The translations under genes and the position numbers were made by a program. The notes beneath the pieces were generated by a model. It was not told the origin of the DNA and did no database searches. It saw only the letters and a program-made list of their open reading frames with translations. Shown piece after piece: positions 6,568-15,920 of a stretch of DNA of 64,000 bases. How positions within the stretch are numbered: position 1 is the stretch's first letter; every line of letters starts with the position of its first letter. The stretch comes from Prevotella sp. khp7 (GTDB taxonomy: Bacteria; Bacteroidota; Bacteroidia; Bacteroidales; Bacteroidaceae): positions 1-64,000 of the forward strand of contig NZ_FOIV01000001.1 of NCBI RefSeq assembly GCF_900109055.1, given 5' to 3'.

Positions 6568-8142
6568 TTGGATGTCAAAACCTGTCCCCATGATCCTTTC
6601 TTTGATGATTTCTTGGGAGCCAATTCTTTCGTCCAGCAGTCGGTCAGTTTTGAGAACAAACTCATTACGTTTATAGATAAAGTCAGGAACAGTAAGCACA
6701 CGTTGTTTATCTTATCGACACGTGAGTATGTGTTATCGGAAGCCAAGGCACACTATGAAAAGTTGTCGATGAGCAATATCGACATAGCCAAATGTACGAT
6801 AGAATTAGAATATTATACGAAGACTATCAGAGCAAGAATACTGTATAATCACTTAGCCGAGGCTGACATACCTAGTGAATATGTTGACGTATTTTTGGAT
6901 AAGCGTGGCTATCATGCTATCATTAGTCATCAGAACTTTAATCCACGAGTCATTGAATCGATTATTAAAGAGCAGATATGGGAAACCATAGATCCGAATG
7001 AATTTGCAAACAAGGTCAAGGAATTTTTTGATAACCCGATTAGCGTATGGCAGTTTGCTTTTGAGAAACTGGATGTTGAGACGAGATATACCCTGCTTGT
7101 GCTTGGAACGATGGGAAGCCACGTAAGATTGGATGATTTTCAGGAGGGATATAGGCAGTTCTGTGCATTAACCAGTCTGGAGTTGGGACTGAAATATGAC
7201 GATGTCAAATGGAGGCTGTCGCTGAAAGTACTGATGAACTGTTTTTTGAAGATAGATAACCGTAATGGCAGCAAACTGGTGACGATGTATAACCCATCAA
7301 TAGCAGACTTCATCGTGTTTTATCTTAACCAAAATACGACAACGGCCTTGCAGATTATCAGAGGCGCTTGCTTTATAGAGCAATTGTATAATGTGTTCTC
7401 TGACAATCGGGATTTTGCTGTACGGAAGAACCTTGTGTATGTTGACGAAGATTCGTTCCCAGTGATAGAAACCGCGTTTAAAAGGATATGGAATGAGCGA
7501 AGAACATGTCAGTTGAAGGATCGTATCTTTTATGATGCGGAAAGGGATGATTTCGTAGAGACACGAATATTATATGACTTCAAAACGAAATATCCATTTT
7601 TCTGCAAGCAGTATAGCGGTTTTGCGGAGAAACTGTACAATGCGGACGAGTTGACTTGGCAAACTGTAAAACTAAAGCATAGAATCGGGCTGATGAATCT
7701 GCTGGATTGGAATCATATGTTTAGGGGAGCAGACGGGTATATTCCAACCATCATAGAGAACGAAACACTTGACACGGATGAATGGATAGAGTTGGTGGAA
7801 ACTGTAAAAGATTTGAACGTGGAGGACGAAGTTCTAAACGATTCATTTTATGATAAGCTTGATGATGATTTGAAGTCAGAAATCAGCGGTTTTTCTGATC
7901 AGGGAGAATGTGATGAAGAATTTAAGAAAGTGGAATCGCTGAAGAAACTATTGCCAGACTGGAAATGGTATGATGTTTATGGTGAGATTGAAAGTGTTAA
8001 TGAAATAGTACACATGAAGAAAGATAATTATATAGAACTATTGGATTGGTCAACATATATTTTATCTGCATCTATGCATGTTTTAAATGCATTGGGAATT
8101 TCAATAACTCCCCAAGCAACAGTAATAATGAGAAATCGTTAA
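6568..8142 (+). pseudogene. 5'-truncated STAND NTPase (nSTAND3-like) remnant
   Basis: The 524 codons read like the C-terminal two thirds of an nSTAND3-type NTPase, a family found among anti-phage and signalling proteins. The preserved part begins at what looks like the Walker B region (PFFDDFLGAN), followed by the sensor-like segment LFILSTREYVL and then RARILYNHL and NFNPRVIESI. The P-loop and any N-terminal effector domain are missing. In-frame upstream there is a stop at 6550-6552 and then the terminator of the previous gene; the only possible starts are a TTG at 6568 or later codons. The open frame is otherwise undamaged over 1.5 kb, so decay is recent or the fragment is used. It is AT-rich, unlike the GC-rich gene before it. 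Family assignment is from memory of the pattern. Confidence 0.6.
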
Positions 8143-8292
8143 AGATGATTCTTGAATTGGGGACACTAGAAGTTTTTAATGATTATTAATTTCGACAATT
8201 GTTTCGTATGCAGAAAGAAAGATTGGAAGATGTACAATCTGTTTTAATAAAAACTATTTATCAATTGATTGAAAAGAATGGATGGGAAGAAT

Positions 8293-8478
8293 ATGACAAC
8301 AATGGTATTCATATTAGCAGGAGTCACAATCGGACTGATAGCAGGTCTGACGAATTCAGGAAATGCACAGAAAGGAGAGAATCCGAAGAAGAAAGGATTC
8401 CTGAATTCAATCTGCGAGGGCGACGTGACATACCCCGGATACACTGTCAAGCATAAAAAATATCTCCCGAACCTATAA
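8293..8478 (+). CDS. Small hypothetical single-pass membrane protein
   Basis: A 61-residue frame starting MTTMVFILAGVTIGLIAGL, a clear membrane segment or uncleaved signal, followed by a lysine-rich stretch and GDVTYPGYTVKHKKYLPNL. The stop codon falls inside a strong terminator hairpin, which supports it as the real end of a transcript. An overlapping frame from 8208 (MQKERLEDVQ...) competes for the same DNA and looks less natural after its first 35 codons. No function can be assigned. It may have been part of the accessory unit of which the truncated NTPase is left. Confidence 0.4.
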   Translation: MTTMVFILAGVTIGLIAGLTNSGNAQKGENPKKKGFLNSICEGDVTYPGYTVKHKKYLPNL

Positions 8479-8500
8479 TATAAGAGGTTCGGGATTTTTC
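8465..8500 (+). terminator. Intrinsic terminator
   Basis: A 10-bp perfect stem, tcccgaacct (8465-8474) with aggttcggga (8485-8494), is followed by TTTTTC. It overlaps the stop codon of the small membrane protein. Confidence 0.85.
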
Positions 8501-8518
8501 TTTAGACCTTTATAACGT

Positions 8519-8647
8519 TCAAATCATATCGCCGCTGCCACCGCCACAACCTCCGCCACGTGACCGATCGTTATCGGCAACTGCTGCTGTTCTCTTGTTG
8601 TCCTTTCCCCTTATAATATATCTGCAAAAAATAAAGATGTATGGGTA
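8519..8647 (-). pseudogene. Possible peptide fragment with Cys/Gly-rich C-terminus
   Basis: The minus strand has a 42-codon open frame without an ATG: a hydrophobic patch (YPYIFIFCRYII), then basic residues, then a striking tail RSRGGGCGGGSGDMI before the stop. It looks like the 3' end of a small gene whose start has been lost, or one using a non-standard start. The rest of the 8501-8760 interval shows nothing else. Confidence 0.25.
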
Positions 8648-8810
8648 TTACAGTAGAGTTATGGCTTGATGTAGGAATAGGATGAATCATAACAAATCCT
8701 TAATATGACGAAACTTATTCTTTGTTTTTTCTTCAAATGCTTTCCTATTTGGGAAATAATGACTACCTTTGTATTTTGAAATAAAGAATAAACCGATAAA
8801 AGGATATAAT

Positions 8811-8891
8811 ATGGATTTATTACATGTGATAGCTGTCATTGTGTTAGTGGCCATAGGTGGCTATATCTATTGGAACAAACGACACGGATAG
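8811..8891 (+). CDS. 26-residue single-pass membrane peptide
   Basis: The peptide MDLLHVIAVIVLVAIGGYIY followed by WNKRHG is one membrane helix with a short basic end, so it should insert in the inner membrane with the C-terminus in the cytoplasm. A TACCTTTG box lies at 8764-8771 and an AAGGA-like site 7 bases before the ATG. The metallopeptidase gene begins 27 bases after its stop, so the two may be co-transcribed. The peptide is too small to assign by family. Confidence 0.5.
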   Translation: MDLLHVIAVIVLVAIGGYIYWNKRHG

Positions 8892-8918
8892 GTTGGCGTT
8901 TAGGACTTGGAATGGGGT

Positions 8919-9497
8919 ATGGCAATAGAGGTGACATACAGGAGAACGAGCAGGCTGTCGATGCGCATCGTGAAGAATGGCGATGTGCACGTGTCGGCGC
9001 CTGTAGGATTGCCAAGAAGGATGGTGGAGGCTTTCATTGAACAGCATCGTGACTGGATAGACAAGGCCAGAAAGAGAACCTGTGAGAAACATCAGAAACG
9101 GGCGGAGTTCTATAGTCAGTTGCCGTTGGCGACGAAGGCTCAGAAGGTCGAGGCTATGACGAGGCTGAAAACCTTGGTAGAACCGATGGTGGAGAGACAT
9201 TCTAAGGAGATGGGTGTCAGTCCTTCTATGGTTTGCTACAAACCTACCATCTCCCGTTGGGGACAGTGTAATGTGAGGACACGCGAAATTTGTTTCTCGC
9301 TCTATCTGCTGCTGTTGCCGGAATGGTGTGTGGAGCACGTCGTGGTGCACGAGCTTTGCCATCTGCTGGAACCGAGTCATAATGGGCGTTTCCATGCGTT
9401 GATGGATAGGTATTACCCCCGCTGGAAAGAGGCGCGCAAGGAAATGCGATTAAGAACCAAAGCGCCAAGAGAAGGGGCTGACACTATTGACGCTTGA
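8919..9497 (+). CDS. YgjP/DUF45-type zinc metallopeptidase
   Basis: A 192-residue protein of the YgjP/UTP-pyrophosphatase-associated metallopeptidase family (M48-like, SprT-like fold). The zinc motif H144-E-L-C-H148 is followed by LLEPSHNGRFH, in which the second His supplies the third ligand. Upstream PTISRWGQCNVRTREICFS is the family's conserved Trp-Gly motif. There is no signal peptide, so it is cytoplasmic. The ATG at 8919 was preferred over a TTG at 8907. Its 3' end overlaps the tail of the opposite-strand gene by 14 bases. Physiological substrate unknown. Confidence 0.85.
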   Translation: MAIEVTYRRTSRLSMRIVKNGDVHVSAPVGLPRRMVEAFIEQHRDWIDKARKRTCEKHQKRAEFYSQLPLATKAQKVEAMTRLKTLVEPMVERHSKEMGVSPSMVCYKPTISRWGQCNVRTREICFSLYLLLLPEWCVEHVVVHELCHLLEPSHNGRFHALMDRYYPRWKEARKEMRLRTKAPREGADTIDA

Positions 9498-9903
9498 ACT
9501 CCAGCTTCTTGGGATATTTCTGCCACTTGCCGTTGTTAGGCATCTTGAATGTGCTGCCGTCTGTGTATTGAAAAATATAGACGGAATCGTTTTTCTGTGT
9601 AAGGGTGGCGGTGAAGTCTTCGCTGCCGTAATCGTTGATGAGCGACAGGTGGGCTGTCTTGTCCTTGACCTCAGCTGAGGTGATGATCCAGCAGTAGGAG
9701 TTGTTCTTCTTGCCCACATAGCCAGGCACTTGTCCGTAAAGGTCTTGTCCGGGAATGGTAATGCTCTCATCGCAGAAGTCGATGTGCAGAAGCAGCTGAT
9801 AGTCGCTGTTATAAAGGTTTGCACGGAAATCGTCGCAGTTGGTTTGTGCCCTGAGTGCAAGGCTGGAGAGGCCGAGGAGGGCTATAGCTATTAACTTATT
9901 CAT
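9484..9903 (-). CDS. Secreted hypothetical protein
   Basis: A 139-residue protein with a signal peptide (MNKLIAIALLGLSSLALRAQ) and a mature part rich in beta-strand patterns (DYQLLLHIDF, AHLSLINDY, DSVYIFQYTDG). It has three cysteines in the mature region. I do not recognise the family; the size and the FKMPNNGKWQKYPKKLEFKR ending suggest a small periplasmic beta-sandwich. A TAACTTTG box on the minus strand (9937-9930) serves as promoter. Convergent and 14-base overlapping with the metallopeptidase gene. Confidence 0.7.
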   Translation of the reverse strand: MNKLIAIALLGLSSLALRAQTNCDDFRANLYNSDYQLLLHIDFCDESITIPGQDLYGQVPGYVGKKNNSYCWIITSAEVKDKTAHLSLINDYGSEDFTATLTQKNDSVYIFQYTDGSTFKMPNNGKWQKYPKKLEFKRQ

Positions 9904-9983
9904 ATTCAACGCATTTTCTAAATTGATGACAAAGTTAATAATCTATATCAATATTTCTCTTATTTCATTAAAATAAATTGCGA

Positions 9984-10020
9984 TATCTTTGCCGATTTTA
10001 GAAATATTTAAGTATCTTTG
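9984..10020 (+). promoter_or_regulatory. Tandem promoter boxes upstream of glycogen synthase
   Basis: Two identical TATCTTTG boxes lie at 9984-9991 and 10013-10020. The TTTG at the end of the first is 21 bases before the second, so it can serve as its -33 element. The downstream box places the start near 10027, leaving a short leader of about 15 bases before the ATG at 10042. Confidence 0.6.
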
Positions 10021-10041
10021 CTGCGAATTAGTTAGTATTAC

Positions 10042-11703
10042 ATGACAAGAAAGCAGTTAGTGCCAGACTACATCTTTGAGTCAAGTTGGGAAGTCTGCAA
10101 TAAGGTTGGTGGAATATATACGGTCCTTTCGACACGTGCCAAGACTCTACAGGAGGCACTCCAGGATAAGATCATATTCATTGGTCCTGACTTTTGGAAA
10201 GAACAGGAAAGTCCTTATTTCAGAGAGGACAAGGCTCTCTTTGCTGATTGGCAATCGGAGGCCGGACTGCAGGGACTCAAGGTAAGGGTAGGCCGTTGGA
10301 CGGTGCCTGGCGAACCAATCGCGATTTTGGTTGATTTCAATCCGTACTTCGAAAAGAAGAACGAAATATACGGTTGGCTGTGGGAGAACTACGGCGTAGA
10401 CTCGTTGCATGCCTATGGCGACTACGACGAGGCCTCGATGTTCTCGTATGCAGCCGCTCTGGTTGTGGAGAGTTTCTATAACCAATATCTCGACAGTTCA
10501 CAGAAGGTGGTCTATCATGCCAACGAGTGGATGTGTGGCCTCGGAGCGCTGTATATCAACAACAAGTTGCCTCAGGTAGGCACTGTATTCACGACCCATG
10601 CCACAAGTATAGGCCGCTCGATAGCTGGTAACATGAAGCCTCTCTACGACTATCTGTTTGCCTATAATGGCGACCAGATGGCGGGCGAGCTGAACATGCA
10701 GTCGAAACACTCGATAGAGAAGCAGACGGCTCAATACGTGGACTGTTTCACAACGGTGAGCGACATTACCGCCAAGGAGTGTGTAGAACTGCTTGATAAA
10801 CCCGTCGACGTGGTGCTGCCCAATGGCTTTGATAACAGTTTCGTGCCCAGTGCCCAGAAGTTCACCCGTAAGCGCAACGCGGCCCGCAGAAAGATGCTCG
10901 AGGTGGCTAATGCGCTGCTGGGCGAGGAGCTGGACGACGATACGCTGCTCATCTCGACATCGGGGCGCTATGAGTTCCGCAATAAGGGTATCGACGTGTT
11001 TGTAGAGGCGATGAACCGACTACTGCGCGATCGCGACCTGAAGAAGAAGGTGGTGGCTTTCATTGAGGTACCCGGATGGGTAGGGGAGCCCCGTAAGGAT
11101 CTGCAGGAGCGACTGAAGAGCGGTAAGAAATACGACACGCCGCTGGACGTGCCCCAGGTGACGCACTGGCTTCACAACATGAGCCACGATAACGTGCTCG
11201 GTATGCTGAAATACTACGATATGCATAATCGTAAGGAGGATAATGTGAAGGTGATTTTCCTGCCTTGCTATCTCGACGGGAATGACGGTATCGTAGATCT
11301 TACTTATTATGACGTGGTGCTGGGAAACGACCTCTGCATCTATCCCTCGTACTATGAGCCTTGGGGATATACCCCGCTTGAGGCTGTGGCCTTCAAGGTG
11401 CCTTGTATTACGACCGACCTGGCAGGTTTCGGCCTCTGGGCTAACAGTGTGTTTGGCAAGGACGGCCAGATAACCGACGGCGTGAAGGTGATTCATCGCA
11501 CAGACTATAACTATTCTGAGGTGGCTGATATCATCAAGGACACGGTGGCTGAGTTCTCGGCTATGACCAGGAAAGAGGTCGACGCGTGCCGTAAGAATGC
11601 CGACGCGCTTTCGAAGAAGGCGCTGTGGAGTGAGTTTATCAAGTACTACTATGAGGCTTACGACATCGCGCTCAGCAAGGCTGAGGAGAGAAAGAGCAAA
11701 TAA
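10042..11703 (+). CDS. Glycogen synthase, GT3 (eukaryotic-type)
   Basis: A 553-residue cytoplasmic glucosyltransferase that extends alpha-1,4-glucan. The start (DYIFESSWEVCNKVGGIYTV) is the GT3/glycogen-synthase hallmark, as is the E-x7-E nucleotide-sugar motif in YEPWGYTPLEAVAF near residue 440. It resembles animal and yeast glycogen synthase rather than bacterial GlgA (GT5), as is usual in Bacteroides and Prevotella. The phosphorylase gene follows after 50 bases, so synthesis and breakdown of the store are encoded together. Donor (UDP-glucose or ADP-glucose) cannot be told from sequence. Confidence 0.9.
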   Translation: MTRKQLVPDYIFESSWEVCNKVGGIYTVLSTRAKTLQEALQDKIIFIGPDFWKEQESPYFREDKALFADWQSEAGLQGLKVRVGRWTVPGEPIAILVDFNPYFEKKNEIYGWLWENYGVDSLHAYGDYDEASMFSYAAALVVESFYNQYLDSSQKVVYHANEWMCGLGALYINNKLPQVGTVFTTHATSIGRSIAGNMKPLYDYLFAYNGDQMAGELNMQSKHSIEKQTAQYVDCFTTVSDITAKECVELLDKPVDVVLPNGFDNSFVPSAQKFTRKRNAARRKMLEVANALLGEELDDDTLLISTSGRYEFRNKGIDVFVEAMNRLLRDRDLKKKVVAFIEVPGWVGEPRKDLQERLKSGKKYDTPLDVPQVTHWLHNMSHDNVLGMLKYYDMHNRKEDNVKVIFLPCYLDGNDGIVDLTYYDVVLGNDLCIYPSYYEPWGYTPLEAVAFKVPCITTDLAGFGLWANSVFGKDGQITDGVKVIHRTDYNYSEVADIIKDTVAEFSAMTRKEVDACRKNADALSKKALWSEFIKYYYEAYDIALSKAEERKSK

Positions 11704-11753
11704 CAGTGAAATATTTACAGAAAAGGTTTTGAATATATTAATTTGAGAGAATT

Positions 11754-14327
11754 ATGAAAATAAAAGCAGACTATGCAAATGCCCCTCTCTGGAAGGAGTT
11801 GACCGTGAAGTCAAGTCTTCCTGAGGAACTAAAGTGTTTGGACGAGATTGCCCACAACATGTGGTGGGTATGGAATTTTGAGGCGCGCGACTTGTTCCGC
11901 GACCTGGATCCCGAGCTTTATCATGAAGTTAAGCACAACCCCGTGATGCTGTTAGAGCGTCTGAGTTTTGCCCGCAAGGAGGAAATCATGAATGATAAGG
12001 CGCTGATGAAGCGTATTAAGAACGTTTATAGCTTGTTCCGCAAGTATATGGACGTGGAGCCCGACTCAAAGCGCCCCTCTGTGGCTTATTTCTGTATGGA
12101 GTATGGTATCCATTCTGCCCTGAAGATCTACAGTGGCGGTCTTGGTATGCTGGCTGGCGACTACGTGAAGGAGGCTTCTGACTCTAACGTAGATATGTGT
12201 GCCGTTGGTTTCCTCTATCGTTTCGGCTACTTTACACAGAGCCTTTCGATGGACGGACAGCAGATTGCCAACTACGAGACTCAGAACTTCGGCAGCCTGC
12301 CTATTGAGCGTCAGCTCGACAAGGACGGCAATCCGATGGTTATCGACGTCCCCTATACCAACTATCAGGTTCATGCCTATGTGTGGCGTGTCAATGTGGG
12401 TCGTGTGAAACTCTATCTGCTTGATACCGACAACGAGATGAACTCTGACTTCGACAAGCCCATCACTCACGCCCTCTATGGCGGTGACTGGGAGAACCGC
12501 CTGAAGCAGGAGATCCTGCTGGGTATCGGCGGTATGCTGCTGCTGAAGAAGCTGGGCATCAAGAAGGATATCTATCATTGCAACGAGGGCCACGCTGCAC
12601 TCTGCAACCTGCAGCGCCTGTGCGACTATATCGAGGAAGACGGCATGACCTTCAACCAGGCTATGGAGCTGGTTCGCGCCAGCGGTCTTTACACCGTTCA
12701 TACGCCAGTGCCTGCTGGCCACGACTATTTCGACGAAGGCCTCTTCGGCAAGTATATGGGTGGTTATCCTCAGAAGCTGGGCATCACATGGGACGAGTTT
12801 ATCGGCATGGGCCGTACCAACCCCAATGATCACAGTGAGCGATTCTGCATGTCGACCTTCGCATGCAATACCTGTCAGGAGGTAAATGGTGTGTCAAAGC
12901 TTCACGGATGGGTGTCTCAGAAGATGTTTGCTCCTATCTGGAACGGCTACTATCCTGAGGAGAACCACGTTGGCTATGTGACCAATGGTGTGCACTTCCC
13001 CACATGGTGTGCTGCCGAGTGGCGTTCACTCTATGCCAAGTACTTCGACGAGAAGCACATGAGCGACCAGTCGAACGAAGAGATCTGGCATGGTATCTAT
13101 AACTGTCCTGACGAGGAGATCTGGGCCACTCGTATGGCTTTGAAGAAGAAACTGTTCGACTACATCAAGGAGCAGTTCCGTGAGACTTGGCTGAAGAATC
13201 AGGGCGACCCCTCACGTGTGGTTAGCCTGCTGAGCCTCTTCAACTCAAACGCTCTGGTAATCGGCTTCTGCCGTCGTTTTGCTACCTACAAGCGTGCTCA
13301 CCTGTTGTTTACCGATCTCGACCGTCTGAGCAAGATCGTTAACGATCCTGAGCGTCCAGTCGTATTCCTCTTCGCTGGTAAGGCTCACCCCGCTGACGGC
13401 GCAGGTCAGGGACTTATCAAGAAGATTTACGAGATCAGTCAGCGTCCTGAGTTCCTGGGTAAGGTTATCTTCCTTGAGGACTACGACTTCCTGCTGGCTC
13501 GTCGTCTGGTATCGGGTGTCGATATCTGGATGAATACTCCAACACGTCCTCTTGAGGCTTCTGGTACATCTGGCGAGAAAGCTGAGATGAACGGTGTTGT
13601 AAACCTCAGCGTAAAAGACGGTTGGTGGCTTGAGGGCTATCGTGAGGGTGCCGGATGGGCTCTTACCGAGAAACGTACTTATCAGAACCAGGGCTACCAG
13701 GACCGTCTGGATGCAGCTACAATCTACAGCCTGCTTGAGAACGAGATTATCCCTCTCTACTATGATAAGGACAAGAAGGGTCTCTCTAAGGGCTGGATTA
13801 AGGTGATTAAGAACTCTATCGCTCAGATTGCTCCTCACTATACGATGAAGCGTCAGCTCGACGACTATTATGAGAAGTTCTACAACAAGCAGGCTAAGCG
13901 TTTCCACGAGATTTCTAAGGACAACTATAAGCTGGCTAAGGATATCGCTCTGTGGAAGGAGGCTGTTGCTGAGCGTTGGGATGCTATCGATGTGGTATCG
14001 GCTGAGTGGAACTTCCCCGCAGAAGGCTGCGAGGCTGGTAGAAACTATCACCTGAAGTATGTCATCAACGAGCAGGGACTTGAGGATGCCGTTGCTTTGG
14101 AGAAGGTTAACCTCTATACTAATAAAGAGGGTGAGGAGTGTGTATTCAATGTTGAGCCTCTGCCAATGACTGGTCATGATGGCAACAACTACACATTCGA
14201 AGCTGATCTGACACCGAAGCAGTTTGGCTCTTACAAGAGTGCTGTTCGTATGTATCCTAAGAACAAGAACCTGCCTCACCGTCAGGACTTCTGCTACGTG
14301 AAATGGCTGGAGCTTCCTAACTTCTAA
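11754..14327 (+). CDS. glgP: Alpha-glucan phosphorylase (GT35)
   Basis: An 857-residue enzyme that releases glucose-1-phosphate from glycogen or maltodextrin, with pyridoxal phosphate as cofactor. The N-terminal DUF3417-type region ([20 protein letters not shown]) marks the short alpha-glucan phosphorylase family of Bacteroidota and actinobacteria. The cofactor lysine is in [19 protein letters not shown] near residue 609. The length is standard for the family. It lies downstream of GT3 synthase in the same direction; a bidirectional terminator follows the stop. Cytoplasmic. Codons become more T-ending toward the 3' end, as in other highly expressed genes of this window. Confidence 0.93.
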   Translation: MKIKADYANAPLWKELTVKSSLPEELKCLDEIAHNMWWVWNFEARDLFRDLDPELYHEVKHNPVMLLERLSFARKEEIMNDKALMKRIKNVYSLFRKYMDVEPDSKRPSVAYFCMEYGIHSALKIYSGGLGMLAGDYVKEASDSNVDMCAVGFLYRFGYFTQSLSMDGQQIANYETQNFGSLPIERQLDKDGNPMVIDVPYTNYQVHAYVWRVNVGRVKLYLLDTDNEMNSDFDKPITHALYGGDWENRLKQEILLGIGGMLLLKKLGIKKDIYHCNEGHAALCNLQRLCDYIEEDGMTFNQAMELVRASGLYTVHTPVPAGHDYFDEGLFGKYMGGYPQKLGITWDEFIGMGRTNPNDHSERFCMSTFACNTCQEVNGVSKLHGWVSQKMFAPIWNGYYPEENHVGYVTNGVHFPTWCAAEWRSLYAKYFDEKHMSDQSNEEIWHGIYNCPDEEIWATRMALKKKLFDYIKEQFRETWLKNQGDPSRVVSLLSLFNSNALVIGFCRRFATYKRAHLLFTDLDRLSKIVNDPERPVVFLFAGKAHPADGAGQGLIKKIYEISQRPEFLGKVIFLEDYDFLLARRLVSGVDIWMNTPTRPLEASGTSGEKAEMNGVVNLSVKDGWWLEGYREGAGWALTEKRTYQNQGYQDRLDAATIYSLLENEIIPLYYDKDKKGLSKGWIKVIKNSIAQIAPHYTMKRQLDDYYEKFYNKQAKRFHEISKDNYKLAKDIALWKEAVAERWDAIDVVSAEWNFPAEGCEAGRNYHLKYVINEQGLEDAVALEKVNLYTNKEGEECVFNVEPLPMTGHDGNNYTFEADLTPKQFGSYKSAVRMYPKNKNLPHRQDFCYVKWLELPNF

Positions 14328-14353
14328 GAAGGCGAAGGTGTTGATATAAATGA

Positions 14354-14385
14354 AGAGCCCGGGGTCTTATTTGAACTCGGGCTCT
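14354..14385. terminator. Bidirectional terminator
   Basis: An 8-bp stem, agagcccg (14354-14361) with cgggctct (14378-14385), separates the convergent phosphorylase and DUF4369 genes. It overlaps the last codons of the minus-strand gene. Confidence 0.8.
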
Positions 14386-14933
14386 TTATAGTTTTCAAGG
14401 ATGTATTTCCCTAACGGATTGTCTTTATTCGCTTGTGCCGTATTACGGATGCAGGCAGACATGGTGCGATGCAGACTGTCGATTGTTGCAAGGCGGGAAA
14501 GGTGGGTTGCAGAGTCGCCGTCTTGCTTCTCGGCTATGCTGATGAGCCTCATGCCCAGTCGCTGGATGGAGTCGTTGAGCTGTTGCCACTCGTTGTTCAG
14601 CTTTGTGCCTGAGACAACAGAAGGAGTAGGGGGCAGATTGAGATCTATCGTCACCGTTCCCTGATCTGGAAAGAAAAAGGCAGAACACTCTGGCTGTTGT
14701 TTCGCATAGACTCTGCAAGGGGCACTGTTGTCGAGCTGCCGCTCGAACCAGAACTTTCCTTCGCTCACCGTCGTTGAGGCCAGCACATGCTCTGGTTGAT
14801 CGTCAAGTGCCAGGATGATGGTGTCGCCCTCATGCAGCTGTCGGGCATAGCCGTTTATCTGATAAGAGTTGGGCTGGCAGGAAGCAAGCACAAAGCCTGC
14901 TGCTGCCAGCCCAACTATAGACTTCAGTTCCAT
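14367..14933 (-). CDS. DUF4369-like lipoprotein
   Basis: A 188-residue lipoprotein with lipobox LAS-C (MELKSIVGLAAAGFVLASC). The mature part (YQINGYARQLHEGDTIILAL, then STTVSEGKFWFERQL) matches the DUF4369 domain, which often sits at the N-terminus of thioredoxin-like proteins of Bacteroidota; here no thioredoxin CxxC domain follows. Probably in the periplasm, outer-membrane anchored. The ATG at 14933 gives a clean signal. It begins 7 bases after prs and is likely translated from the same message. Function unknown. Confidence 0.75.
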   Translation of the reverse strand: MELKSIVGLAAAGFVLASCQPNSYQINGYARQLHEGDTIILALDDQPEHVLASTTVSEGKFWFERQLDNSAPCRVYAKQQPECSAFFFPDQGTVTIDLNLPPTPSVVSGTKLNNEWQQLNDSIQRLGMRLISIAEKQDGDSATHLSRLATIDSLHRTMSACIRNTAQANKDNPLGKYILENYKEPEFK

Positions 14934-14940
14934 TATATTA

Positions 14941-15879
14941 TTAAATAATGTAGAGGTCGCTGATGCTCTTGTTGTCGATGACACGACGGATGGCCTCGGC
15001 AAACATGTCGGCTACCGACAGCTGCTTAACCTTAGCGCAGCGCTGTGTGTAAGGGATAGAGTCTGTGAAGACAATCTCCTCGAGAGCCGACTCCTGCACA
15101 CGGTCGCTGGCAGGACCACTCATTACACAGTGTGAAGCACAAGCACGGACGGTCTTGGCACCAGCCTCTTTCATCAGATCGGCGGCCTTGGTGATGGTGC
15201 CTGCGGTATCTACCATATCATCGATGATTACCACGTTCTTGCCTTCTACCTCACCGATAATCTGCATGGTGGCTACTACGTTGGCACGTGCTCTGGTCTT
15301 GTTGCAGAGTACGAGCGGACAGCCCAGATACTTAGCATAGGTGTTGGCACGTTTCGAACCACCAACGTCGGGTGATGCGATGACCAGGTCTTCGAGTTTC
15401 AGACTCTTCAGGTAGGGCATGATGACACCCGAACCGTAAAGATGGTCTACAGGTACGTCGAAGAATCCCTGAATCTGGTCGGCATGCAAGTCCATTGTAA
15501 TCACACGGTTCACTCCTGCCACGCTCAGCAAATCGGCTACGAGCTTGGCACCGATGCTTACACGGGGTTTGTCTTTACGATCCTGACGAGCCCATCCGAA
15601 GTAGGGGATAACGGCGTTGATGGTTCGAGCCGAGGCACGCTTGGCTGCGTCGATCATCAGCAACAGCTCCATCAGGTTGTCTGAATTGGGGAATGTGCTC
15701 TGCACAAGGAATACGTCGCGACCACGGATGCTCTCCTCGTAACTCACAGCAAACTCTCCATCGGAGAATTTAGTAATTTGTAGTTGTCCCAACGGGCAGC
15801 CAAGACTTTGACAGATTCTTTCTGCCAGGTATTTCGTGGCTGTTCCCGAGAATACCATATAAGAGTTTTTTTCTGGCAT
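14941..15879 (-). CDS. prs: Ribose-phosphate pyrophosphokinase
   Basis: Makes PRPP from ribose-5-phosphate and ATP for purine, pyrimidine, histidine, NAD and tryptophan synthesis. The 312-residue protein shows the family signatures: FSDGEFAVSYEESIRGRDVF, the ATP loop YFGWARQDRKDKPRV near residue 100, MDLHADQIQGFFD, and the PRPP loop VVIIDDMVDTAGTI near 213-226. Cytoplasmic homo-oligomer. It lies 41 bases downstream of the thiE-like gene. Confidence 0.97.
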   Translation of the reverse strand: MPEKNSYMVFSGTATKYLAERICQSLGCPLGQLQITKFSDGEFAVSYEESIRGRDVFLVQSTFPNSDNLMELLLMIDAAKRASARTINAVIPYFGWARQDRKDKPRVSIGAKLVADLLSVAGVNRVITMDLHADQIQGFFDVPVDHLYGSGVIMPYLKSLKLEDLVIASPDVGGSKRANTYAKYLGCPLVLCNKTRARANVVATMQIIGEVEGKNVVIIDDMVDTAGTITKAADLMKEAGAKTVRACASHCVMSGPASDRVQESALEEIVFTDSIPYTQRCAKVKQLSVADMFAEAIRRVIDNKSISDLYII

Positions 15880-15920
15880 AATATTTATTTAAGTTGTCTT
15901 ATATATTCTAGCTACAATAC

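Noticed and set aside
8199-8456. 85-codon frame MFRMQKERLEDVQ... overlapping the small membrane protein
   Set aside because: Only its first part looks protein-like; the rest is Arg/Glu/Ser noise, and the terminator fits the other frame's stop better. Not fully excluded.
12066-12833. 255-codon minus-strand frame antisense to glgP
   Set aside because: Shadow of conserved phosphorylase codons; no start context or family resemblance.
13245-14279. 344-codon minus-strand frame antisense to the phosphorylase gene
   Set aside because: The plus-strand phosphorylase motifs run through the whole interval; the antisense frame is a codon-bias shadow.
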